Shown piece by piece: positions 7,401 to 12,634 of a DNA stretch of 12,634 nt. The notes under the pieces are model-generated. The model had not been told where the DNA came from, ran no database searches, and was given only the letters and a program-made list of their open reading frames with translations. Every line of letters begins with the position of its first letter. The stretch's first letter is position 1. Both the position numbers and the translations under genes were made by a program. The DNA comes from DATKNA01 sp035541595 (GTDB lineage: Bacteria; Actinomycetota; Actinomycetes; Actinomycetales; Kineosporiaceae), in NCBI GenBank assembly GCA_035541595.1, contig DATKNA010000328.1, positions 1-12,634 of the forward strand, given 5' to 3'.

Positions 7401-8443
7401 GCGACCCCCTGCTCCACCAGCATGTCCGCCAGGTCGTAGAGCGCGCCGAGGTCGATGCCGCCCGGCAGGGCCGGGAGCTCGGCCAGCGGCCGGCCGATCG
7501 CGGCGAGATCGCCCCGCTCCTCCTGCTCGAGCTGGACCCGCAGGGCGTGGTCGGTCCCCTCCAGGACGAGCGCGTCGGTGAGCCGGTCGAGCCAGGCGTC
7601 CTGCATCGAGGAGCCCCCGACGATCCCGCCGCCCCGGCCGGCAGGCCGAACGTGCAGGCCGGCGGCGTGCAGGCCGGCCAGTACCTCGCCCCGGTCGAGC
7701 TCCCCCCGCGCCGCACTCTCGATGTCGGCGCCGGCCAGGACCGGCTCGCGCACCATGCTGACCACGACGTAGCCCAGCGGCAGGCCGACGGCGCGGAGCT
7801 CCGCGGCGGCGTCCTGTGTCTCCTGCACGGGCATCTCCTCCAGGAGGCTGACGAGGTGGATCGCCGTCTGCGGGCTCCGCATCAGAGTCATGATCGAGGA
7901 GGCCTGGCTGCGCACCGGGCCCATCTTCGCCAGGTCCGCGACCTCCTCGTTGACGTTGAGGAACCGGGTGATGCGCCCGGTGGGAGGGGCGTCGAGGACG
8001 ACGGCGTCGTATACCGGGCCGGCCGGCGTCCGGCGCCGCACGGCCTCGTAGACCTTGCCGGTGAGCAGCACGTCGCGCAGGCCGGGCGCGATCGTGGTCG
8101 CGAAGTCGACGGCACCGATGCGTTCGAGCACCTTGCCCGCCCGGCCCATCCGGTAGAAGAGCTCGAGGTACTCCATCAGCGCCGCCTTCGGCTCGACGGC
8201 GAGGGCGAAGACCTCCCCGCCGTCCGACGCGACAGCGATCTTGCGTTCCTCGTACGGCAGCGGCGGGACGTCGAAGAGCTGGGCGATCCCCTGCCGACCC
8301 TCGACCTCGCAGAGCAGCACGTGCCGTCCGCCGGACGCCAGGGCCAGCGCCAGGGCCGCGGCGACCGTGGTCTTGCCGGTCCCGCCCTTGCCGGTCACGA
8401 CATGCAGACGCAGGCGGGCGGGATCGTACGGACGGTCGGCCAC
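7397..8443 (-). CDS. ArsA/Get3-like ATPase, first subunit (Rv3679-type)
   Basis: This 348-aa P-loop ATPase is the partner of the downstream subunit. It has a complete deviant Walker A, GKGGTGKTT, with the signature lysine present (Lys19 from the GTG start). The switch I position reads CEVEGRQG rather than the DPAH of ArsA. Switch II reads LDAPPTGRITRFL, close to the DTAPTGHT of ArsA/Get3 but with Arg for His. The two genes most likely encode a heterodimer in which only this subunit supplies the signature lysine (inference). The longest frame begins with TTG at 8449; the GTG two codons later (8443) is preferred because it sits 6 nt after a TACGCT -10-like hexamer, fitting a leaderless transcript. 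No Shine-Dalgarno sequence is visible. The gene diverges from DUF4177-ridA. Confidence 0.88.
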   Translation of the reverse strand: MADRPYDPARLRLHVVTGKGGTGKTTVAAALALALASGGRHVLLCEVEGRQGIAQLFDVPPLPYEERKIAVASDGGEVFALAVEPKAALMEYLELFYRMGRAGKVLERIGAVDFATTIAPGLRDVLLTGKVYEAVRRRTPAGPVYDAVVLDAPPTGRITRFLNVNEEVADLAKMGPVRSQASSIMTLMRSPQTAIHLVSLLEEMPVQETQDAAAELRAVGLPLGYVVVSMVREPVLAGADIESAARGELDRGEVLAGLHAAGLHVRPAGRGGGIVGGSSMQDAWLDRLTDALVLEGTDHALRVQLEQEERGDLAAIGRPLAELPALPGGIDLGALYDLADMLVEQGVA

Positions 8444-8547
8444 CGTCAAAGCGTAGACAGCAGGCCACGCTCACGCCCACCGTGGTCCTGGTGTGGGCCG
8501 CCACTACGCTGCCGGCAGTCCGAGCAGCCGAGCCAGAAGGCGGATCG
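8444..8547. promoter_or_regulatory. Divergent promoter region with paired TACGCT -10 hexamers and an inverted repeat
   Basis: The same hexamer TACGCT (TANNNT class) occurs on each strand: minus strand at 8455-8450, 6 nt before the GTG of the first ATPase gene, and plus strand at 8505-8510, 37 nt before the DUF4177 start. No good TTGACA -35 is visible for either. Between them lies an imperfect dyad, CCACG (8465-8469) and CGTGG (8481-8485), with an 11-nt spacer. It would overlap the -35 region of the ATPase promoter and touch that of the DUF4177 promoter. This suggests coordinated control of both operons, but it is based only on short motifs. Confidence 0.4.
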
Positions 8548-8706
8548 ATGGCGCAGCAGTGGGAGTACGCGACGGTACCCCTGATCGTCCACGCGACGAA
8601 GCAGATCCTCGACCAGTGGGGCGAGGACGGCTGGGAGCTCGTCCAGGTCGTGCCGGGCCCCGAGGGCGCCGGCCTGGTGGCCTACCTGAAGCGGCCGCGG
8701 CCGTGA
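8548..8706 (+). CDS. DUF4177 small protein (Rv3678A-type)
   Basis: This 52-residue protein has the DUF4177 pattern: an N-terminal WEYATVPL strand (5-12), a helix with ATKQILDQWGEDGWELVQV (16-34), and a final strand GLVAYLKRP. The central G-x-x-GWELV motif is the hallmark of the family. Its function is unknown. The ATG at 8548 is preceded by AGAAGG about 7 nt upstream. The stop codon overlaps the start of ridA as GTGA (4 bp), so the two are translated as a unit. Its occurrence between the ArsA-like ATPases and RidA is conserved in mycobacteria, which supports this very short gene being real. Confidence 0.88.
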   Translation: MAQQWEYATVPLIVHATKQILDQWGEDGWELVQVVPGPEGAGLVAYLKRPRP

Positions 8707-9173
8707 CCGGTGCGGTGGCCGCCCGGCTCGCCGAGCTCGGGCTGCAGCTGCCTCCGGTGGCCGGCCCGGTGGCCGCCTACCTGCCCGCGGTCGTCGTCGG
8801 GGACCTCGTCTGGACCTCCGGCCAGCTCCCCTTCGTCGACGGCGCGTTGCCGACGACCGGGGTCGTGGGTGAGGGGGCGGGACTGGTCCCCCCGCCGGAC
8901 GCCGCCCGCCTGGCCCGGATCTGCGCGGTCAACGCGCTCGCCGCGATCGGGTCGGTCGCCGACCTCGACCGCGTTGTCCGCGTCGTGAAGGTGGTCGGCT
9001 TCGTCGCGAGTGCACCCGGGTTCGGCGGCCAGCCGCAGGTCGTCGACGGGGCCAGCCGGCTGTTCGGCGAGGTCTTCGGCGAGGCGGGCCGGCACGCGCG
9101 CAGCGCGGTGGGCGTCGCCGCGCTGCCGCTCGGCGCACCCGTCGAGGTCGAGGTGGTCGCGGCCCTGCGCTGA
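8703..9173 (+). CDS. RidA/YjgF-family protein (Rv3678c-type)
   Basis: This is a 156-residue Rid-family protein, normally a trimer that hydrolyses reactive enamine/imine intermediates produced by PLP enzymes. The family motifs are present: VWTSGQLPF (37-44), the central CAVNALAAIGSV helix, and the C-terminal ARSAVGVAALPLGAPVEVE (132-150). Arg133 aligns with the catalytic Arg105 of E. coli RidA, and Glu148, 15 residues later, with its Glu120. It is longer than classical RidA (about 130 aa) because of an N-terminal extension and a longer loop at about 50-65, as in the actinobacterial subgroup. Whether it has true imine deaminase activity is not certain. It starts with GTG inside the DUF4177 stop and converges on merR with a 26-bp gap. 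Confidence 0.92.
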   Translation: MTGAVAARLAELGLQLPPVAGPVAAYLPAVVVGDLVWTSGQLPFVDGALPTTGVVGEGAGLVPPPDAARLARICAVNALAAIGSVADLDRVVRVVKVVGFVASAPGFGGQPQVVDGASRLFGEVFGEAGRHARSAVGVAALPLGAPVEVEVVAALR

Positions 9174-9199
9174 CCGGGCCGCGGGCCGTGGCGGCACGC

Positions 9200-9910
9200 T
9201 CAGCGCGCGGGCGCCTCGTCGCCGAGTGCGACCCGGGTCACGACCCTGCCCGCCACGGCCGCCGCGAGCTCCCCGAACCGGGCCGAGGCGGCCCGTCGCG
9301 CGTCGGCGTCCAGACCCCGCACGGCCTCGGCGACCACGGCGGCCACCGACTCGGCCGCCTGCGCGATCTCCTGGGTCAGCTGCAGCGCGGCCGCCGCCGA
9401 CGACAGGCGCCCCTGCGCGTGCAGGGCGGCGGCGGCGCAGGCGTACGGGCCCGGCACCGATACGGGCTCGCGGGAGGCGGTGAACAGCCCCCGGTCCACG
9501 AGGCCGGCGACGGCCGGCCGGACACCCGGCTCGTCGGCCCCGCCGAGCTGGTCGAGCAGCGGCCGCAACGGCACGGCGCGCCGGGCCAGACAGGCCGGCG
9601 TGTGTCCGACCGCGCTGTCGCTGAGGTCGACGACGACCCGCCCGCGGGACACCTGCCCCGCCTCCCAGACCCCGTCGATGTCGCGGCCCTCGCCGATGAG
9701 GGTCCGCAGCAGCTGCAGCGACGCGCCGCGCTCGCGGGCCCGCTGCACCTGCCGCAGCCGCTGGACGTGCTCCGCCCCGTACACCGAGGTCCGGCCGACC
9801 CGGCGCGGTGCTTGAAGCAGCCCCCGTGTCTGGTAGGCACGGACGTTCCGCGTCGTCATGCCCACCGCGCCTGCCAGCTGCTCCAGCGTCAGGCGCTGCT
9901 CGTCCGTCAT
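9200..9910 (-). CDS. MerR-family transcriptional regulator with uncharacterised C-terminal effector domain
   Basis: This 236-residue protein begins with a MerR winged helix-turn-helix (about 7-53): LTLEQLAGAVGMTTRNVRAY, then QTRGLL and the wing RRVGRTSVYG. A short linker helix follows (ERGASLQLLRTLIGEG). The remaining 150 or so residues are Ala-rich and mostly helical and resemble no ligand domain I recognise; only two cysteines are present and they do not form a metal site like that of MerR or CueR. The ATG at 9910 is preceded by GGGGA about 8 nt upstream. A TTG at 9940 would add ten residues and is less likely. It diverges from the NUDIX-MBL operon and is its most likely local target, besides itself (inference). 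I do not recall a MerR gene at this point in the mycobacterial or Streptomyces versions of the block. Confidence 0.88.
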   Translation of the reverse strand: MTDEQRLTLEQLAGAVGMTTRNVRAYQTRGLLQAPRRVGRTSVYGAEHVQRLRQVQRARERGASLQLLRTLIGEGRDIDGVWEAGQVSRGRVVVDLSDSAVGHTPACLARRAVPLRPLLDQLGGADEPGVRPAVAGLVDRGLFTASREPVSVPGPYACAAAALHAQGRLSSAAAALQLTQEIAQAAESVAAVVAEAVRGLDADARRAASARFGELAAAVAGRVVTRVALGDEAPAR

Positions 9911-10042
9911 GCTGATGTCCCCGTGTCTGCGGCTTGACAATCCGCTTCGCCCCCCGCCGCGTCATGATCCGGCGGCCGGGGCTCGAAGACTAGCCCTGAG
10001 GCGAGGCGCCGCGCACGTCACCGGCGTGCCAGGCTGTCGGGC
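9911..10042. promoter_or_regulatory. Divergent merR-NUDIX intergenic region with a consensus -35
   Basis: This 132-bp region contains a perfect TTGACA (9934-9939, plus strand). It has no convincing -10 at 16-20 bp; the closest candidate, CATGAT (9963-9968), lies 23 bp away. A stretched spacer is reminiscent of MerR-controlled promoters, though those usually have 19-20 bp. TTGACA also falls within the 5' leader of merR, so autoregulation is possible. No clear dyad operator was seen. Confidence 0.3.
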
Positions 10043-10891
10043 GTGCTGCGCGAGTTCTCGCTGGGCGGCCGGCTCGCCGAACGCGTCGGCGCCGATGGCC
10101 AGCCGCTGCATCCGCCCGCGCCGGTGCGCGACGCCGCGACGGTCATGCTGGTGCGCGACGCGCCACCCCGGCGCAGGTCGGGCGCAGGTGGCGTCGAGGT
10201 CTTCGCCTTCCGGCGGGTGTCGCGGATGGCCTTCGCCGCCGGCATGCTCGTGTTCCCCGGGGGGTCCGTCGACCCGGGGGACGCGGACCCCGGCATCCCG
10301 TGGGAGGGCCCGCCCCCGGGGCAGGCCGACGCCCCCGCCGTCGTGGCCGCCGTCCGGGAGACCTTCGAGGAGTGCGGCGTCCTGCTCGCACGGGAGGCCG
10401 CCGGCCGGGTTCCGGACGCCGGCGAGCTCGCGGCGCCCGCGTGGGAGGAACGGCGGCAGGCCCTCGCCGCCGGCCGGGCGCGGTTGGCCGCCGTCCTGGC
10501 CGCGACCGACCTGCGGCTGCCCGCCGCCGGGCTGTGGCCGTGGGCCCGCTGGGTGACGCCGCCGTTCGAGAACCGCCGGTTCGACACCCGGTTCTTCGTC
10601 GCTGCGCTCCCGCCCGGTCAGCAGGCCCGCGACCTCGGCGGTGAGGGCGAGCAGGCGGCGTGGCTGGACCCGGCCCGGGCGGTCGCCGCCCACGCCGCCG
10701 GCGAGCTGCCGATGCTGCCGCCGACGCTGGTCTGCCTGGAGGAGCTCGCCGCGGCGCCGGACGTCGCGACGCTGCTGGCGACCCCGCGCCGGCTCCGACC
10801 GGTCTCGCCCTGGGTGGCGCGCGCCGACGACGGGCGGCTGGTACTGCGGGTGGATCTGGACGGCCACGGCGGCGGCCAGGCCGCCCCGTGA
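10043..10891 (+). CDS. NUDIX hydrolase, NUDT19/RP2p-like (possible CoA diphosphatase)
   Basis: This 282-residue hydrolase should cleave a nucleoside diphosphate linked to another group. The NUDIX box is split: VFPGGSVD (70-77) is separated by an insertion of about 17 residues from the catalytic core RETFEECGV (105-113; Glu109 and Glu110 are metal ligands). Such an inserted loop is characteristic of the NUDT19-like branch, which includes acyl-CoA diphosphatases, and is known in actinobacterial relatives such as Rv3672c; the substrate is inferred. Upstream of the box is the common VRDAATVMLVRD strand. The GTG at 10043 is the only reasonable start seen; the ribosome site is weak. The stop overlaps the next gene as GTGA (10888-10891), so the two are coupled. 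Confidence 0.9.
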   Translation: MLREFSLGGRLAERVGADGQPLHPPAPVRDAATVMLVRDAPPRRRSGAGGVEVFAFRRVSRMAFAAGMLVFPGGSVDPGDADPGIPWEGPPPGQADAPAVVAAVRETFEECGVLLAREAAGRVPDAGELAAPAWEERRQALAAGRARLAAVLAATDLRLPAAGLWPWARWVTPPFENRRFDTRFFVAALPPGQQARDLGGEGEQAAWLDPARAVAAHAAGELPMLPPTLVCLEELAAAPDVATLLATPRRLRPVSPWVARADDGRLVLRVDLDGHGGGQAAP

Positions 10892-11727
10892 CGTCGTGGC
10901 GGGGCGGCGACGTCCTCCCGGTCGCGCACTGCGTGCTCGCGCCGAACCCGGGCCCGATGACTCTGGACGGCACGAACACCTGGGTCCTGTCGGCACCGGG
11001 CGCGCACCGGGGCGTCGTCGTCGACCCGGGGCCGCGGCACCCCGGTCACCTCGAGGCGGTGCTCGCGGCGGTCCGGGCCCGGGGCGTGGACGTCGGGGTC
11101 GTGCTGCTGACCCACGGTCATCCCGACCACAGCGAGGGCGCGCGGGCGTTCGCCGAGCTGGCCGGCCCGGCGGTCGGCGTCCGGGCGCTCGACCCGGCGC
11201 GCCGCCTGGGCCAGCAGGGTCTGCAGGGCGGTGACGTCGTCGAGGTCGACGGGCTCGTCGTCGAGGTGGTCGCCACTCCCGGCCACTCGGGGGACTCCCT
11301 GTCGTTCGTGCTGCCGGACGCGGGTGCGCTGCTCACCGGGGACACCGTGCTCGGACGCGGGACCACCGTGGTGGCCCATCCGGACGGCCGGCTCGCGGAC
11401 TACCTCGACTCGCTGGCGCGCCTAGAGGAGCTCGTCGCGTCCCGCGGCCTGGCCCACCTGCTGCCCGGCCACGGGCCGGCCTCGCCGCGGCCGCTCGAGG
11501 TGGTGCGCTCCTACCGGCGGCACCGCGCCGAGCGGCTCGACCAGGTCCGGGCGGCGCTGGCGGCGGGGGCGCGGACGCCGCGCGAGGTGGTGGAGCGCGT
11601 CTACGCCGACGTCCCGCGCGAGGTGTGGCCGGCCGCCGAGCTCAGCGTCCGCGCGCAGCTGGACTACCTCGACGCCCAGCCGCCCCTCCTCCGTGATCAA
11701 GGAATGGGTGAGCCACCTATTCCTTGA
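10888..11727 (+). CDS. Metallo-beta-lactamase-fold hydrolase (LACTB2-like, Rv3677c-type)
   Basis: This 279-residue MBL-fold hydrolase has all the metal-binding positions: HGHPDH (His76, His78, Asp80, His81), His133 in TPGHSGD, Asp152 in TGDTVLG and His195 in PGHGPA. The early phrase NPGPMTLDGTNTWV (about 15-30) and a C-terminal winged-helix-like part (after about 215) match the LACTB2 group; human LACTB2 is a single-strand endoribonuclease, but the substrate here is unknown. The gene starts with GTG inside the NUDIX stop. Its last 15 or so codons and stop codon lie in a long hairpin, so the protein ends with an unusual tail (LLRDQGMGEPPIP) that may not belong to the fold. It converges on crp, stop codons 18 bp apart. 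Confidence 0.93.
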   Translation: MTSWRGGDVLPVAHCVLAPNPGPMTLDGTNTWVLSAPGAHRGVVVDPGPRHPGHLEAVLAAVRARGVDVGVVLLTHGHPDHSEGARAFAELAGPAVGVRALDPARRLGQQGLQGGDVVEVDGLVVEVVATPGHSGDSLSFVLPDAGALLTGDTVLGRGTTVVAHPDGRLADYLDSLARLEELVASRGLAHLLPGHGPASPRPLEVVRSYRRHRAERLDQVRAALAAGARTPREVVERVYADVPREVWPAAELSVRAQLDYLDAQPPLLRDQGMGEPPIP

Positions 11728-11743
11728 TCACGAGGGAGGGGCG
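11681..11743. terminator. Very long hairpin between convergent MBL and crp genes, probable bidirectional terminator
   Basis: The two arms, 11681-11709 and 11715-11743, pair over 29 positions with only one mismatch (C11691 against A11733) and two G-T wobbles, around a 5-nt loop GAGCC. The core is GTGATCAAGGAAT (11693-11705) with its exact complement ATTCCTTGATCAC (11719-11731). This core is much more AT-rich than the flanks. The hairpin contains the MBL stop codon (11725-11727) and ends 2 bp before the crp stop codon (11746-11748). A T-rich tail is absent on both sides. The position between converging genes fits a bidirectional terminator; the length and perfection also fit a dispersed palindromic repeat. 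Confidence 0.8.
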
Positions 11744-11745
11744 CG

Positions 11746-12423
11746 TTAGCGGGCGCGCTTGCGCAGGCGGTCGATGTCGAGCAGCACGACGGCGCGCGCC
11801 TCCAGGCGCAGCCAGCCTCGGGAGGCGAAGTCCGCCAGCGCCTTGTTCACCGTCTCCCGGGAGGCGCCGACCAGCTGCGCCAGCTCCTCCTGGGTGAGGT
11901 CGTGCGCCACGCGCAGGCCGTCGTCCGTCGGACGGCCGAACCGCTCGGAGAGGTCGAGCAATGCCTTGGCGACGCGGCCGGGCACATCGGAGAAGACGAG
12001 GTCGGCGAGCGCCTCGTTGGTCCGGCGCAGCCGGCGGGCCAACGCCCGGAGCAGGTGCCGGGCGACGTCCGGCCGGCCGCGCAACCACTGGTCGAGGTCG
12101 TCGTTGCCGACGCCGATGAGGACGGTGTCGGCCACGGCCGTGCCGGTGGCGTTGCGCGGGCCCGGGTCGAACAGGGACAGCTCACCGAACATCTCCCCGG
12201 GACCGAGCACCGCCAGGAGGTTCTCCCGCCCGTCGCCGGACGCCCGGCCGAGCTTGATCTTCCCCTCGACGATGACGTACAGCCGGTCCCCCGGGTCGCC
12301 CTCGTGGAAGATGGCCTCACCGCGCGGCACCTCGACCCGGGTCATCGTCGAGCGCAACGCCTCGGCGGCCTCGTCGTCCAGCGCGGCGAACAGCGGCGCC
12401 TGGCGCACGACGTCGTCGTCCAC
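11746..12423 (-). CDS. crp: Crp/Fnr-family regulator, actinobacterial Crp (GlxR/Rv3676 orthologue)
   Basis: This 225-residue global regulator has an N-terminal cyclic-nucleotide-binding domain (about 8-120), a dimerisation helix and a C-terminal winged helix. Family signatures are GDRLYVIVEGKIKLGR (45-60), FGELSLFDPGPR (79-90; Glu81 and Arg90 in the cAMP pocket), the RRLRRTN segment, SDVPGRVAKALL (145-156) and LTQEELAQLVGASRETVNKA (176-195), whose second part is the recognition helix. Length and sequence match M. tuberculosis Crp (224 aa) and Streptomyces Crp throughout. The residue after Arg90 is Asn91, where the cyclic phosphate is usually contacted by Ser/Thr. GTG at 12423 is chosen because GGAGG (12435-12431) lies 7 nt upstream. 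Cysteines are absent, so it is not an Fnr-type iron-sulfur protein. Confidence 0.95.
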   Translation of the reverse strand: MDDDVVRQAPLFAALDDEAAEALRSTMTRVEVPRGEAIFHEGDPGDRLYVIVEGKIKLGRASGDGRENLLAVLGPGEMFGELSLFDPGPRNATGTAVADTVLIGVGNDDLDQWLRGRPDVARHLLRALARRLRRTNEALADLVFSDVPGRVAKALLDLSERFGRPTDDGLRVAHDLTQEELAQLVGASRETVNKALADFASRGWLRLEARAVVLLDIDRLRKRAR

Positions 12424-12634
12424 CGGTCCTCCTCCACGGCCGTGCGCCGCGCATCACGGCGCTGACCATGCAGTCTGCCCCACGGCGGCCGTCGCCGGGA
12501 GATCAGGGACGAACGTTGGGCTCAGGCCACCCCGCCAGGGTCGGGCGCGCGCCCACGGCGACGCTCGGCGAGGACGACCACGCGTGCGGCCCCCGGCCCG
12601 GTGCCCGGCACCGGCCCGGCATCCCGCCCGGGGT
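12424..12634. other. Region upstream of crp to the window edge; no firm gene
   Basis: The first part carries the crp ribosome site (GGAGGAGGA, 12435-12427) and must contain its promoter, but no clear -10/-35 pair is visible. A minus-strand frame is open from the window edge to a TGA at 12522-12524. It encodes 36 complete codons with a segment RVVVLAERRRGRAPDPGG, which could be the C-terminus of a gene upstream of and codirectional with crp. This could equally be a chance open frame in GC-rich DNA. Confidence 0.3.

Noticed and set aside
5857..7716. A long minus-strand frame (619 codons) crossing whiB4 and both ATPase genes.
   Set aside because: It runs antisense to whiB4 and out of frame with the ATPases, is Arg/Gly/Pro-rich, and shows no recognisable motif in a sensible position.
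7401..8504. In-frame extension of the second ATPase upstream to about 8504, giving a single 764-codon protein.
   Set aside because: The extension overlaps the whole first ATPase in another frame and is Arg-rich nonsense. The ATG at 7400, overlapping the stop of the first ATPase, gives a protein beginning just before the P-loop domain.
8682..9965. Long minus-strand frame opposite ridA and overlapping merR.
   Set aside because: It is a shadow frame; RidA and MerR motifs occur in the other frames of the same DNA.
12442..12457. Palindrome-like GTGC-N8-TCAC upstream of crp as a Crp autoregulatory site.
   Set aside because: The spacer is 8 rather than 6 nt and one half-site is poor, so it does not fit the Crp consensus.
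1..12634. Search for CRISPR arrays, insertion sequences, integrases, tRNA or rRNA genes, and toxin-antitoxin or defence genes.
   Set aside because: None seen. There are no spaced direct repeats, transposase motifs or tRNA-like cloverleaf sequences, and all gene space is filled by conserved core genes.

Overview
The window is chromosomal DNA of a high-GC actinomycete. GC is very high by eye, wobble positions are almost always G or C, and several starts are GTG. Gene order from right to left (crp, metallo-beta-lactamase-fold hydrolase, [NUDIX, MerR], RidA, DUF4177, two ArsA/Get3-like ATPases, WhiB4/WblA, class A PBP with PASTA, metallophosphoesterase) matches from memory the conserved block around Rv3676-Rv3683 of Mycobacterium tuberculosis and the crp-wblA region of Streptomyces. 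The Crp and WhiB proteins look closer to Streptomyces-type sequences than to mycobacterial ones. I would guess a Geodermatophilales- or Pseudonocardiales-type organism, but the sequence alone does not settle this.

Layout: (1) 1-1566 (+), the 3' part of a half-size ABC exporter, cut by the left edge. (2) 1581-2588 (-), a metallophosphoesterase, divergent from 2607-3077 (+), a GatB/YqeY-domain protein. (3) 3100-5544 (-), a PonA2-type penicillin-binding protein, divergent across about 300 bp from 5846-6172 (+), a WhiB4/WblA iron-sulfur regulator. (4) 6210-8443 (-), two overlapping ArsA/Get3-like ATPases, divergent from 8548-9173 (+), the overlapping pair DUF4177-RidA. (5) 9200-9910 (-), a MerR-type regulator, divergent from 10043-11727 (+), the overlapping pair NUDIX hydrolase and metallo-beta-lactamase-fold hydrolase. 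(6) 11746-12423 (-), a Crp-family regulator. Beyond it lie about 210 bp with no gene I can call firmly.

How the genes fit together: two global regulators, Crp (cyclic nucleotide type) and WhiB4/WblA (redox/iron-sulfur type), flank a set of housekeeping and damage-control enzymes (RidA, NUDIX, MBL-fold) and a paired Get3-like ATPase system. The cell-wall polymerase PonA2 is back-to-back with the redox regulator. Three gene pairs are joined by 4-bp ATGA or GTGA overlaps, which implies translational coupling.

No mobile element, CRISPR array, tRNA or rRNA was seen. This is mostly ordinary conserved core chromosome. The features that most deserve a second look are a very long near-perfect hairpin that contains the stop codon of the MBL gene (11681-11743), the asymmetric P-loops of the ATPase pair, the degenerate ATPase site in the ABC exporter, and a compact divergent promoter region at about 8444-8547. 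I did not find convincing evidence of a wholly new system.
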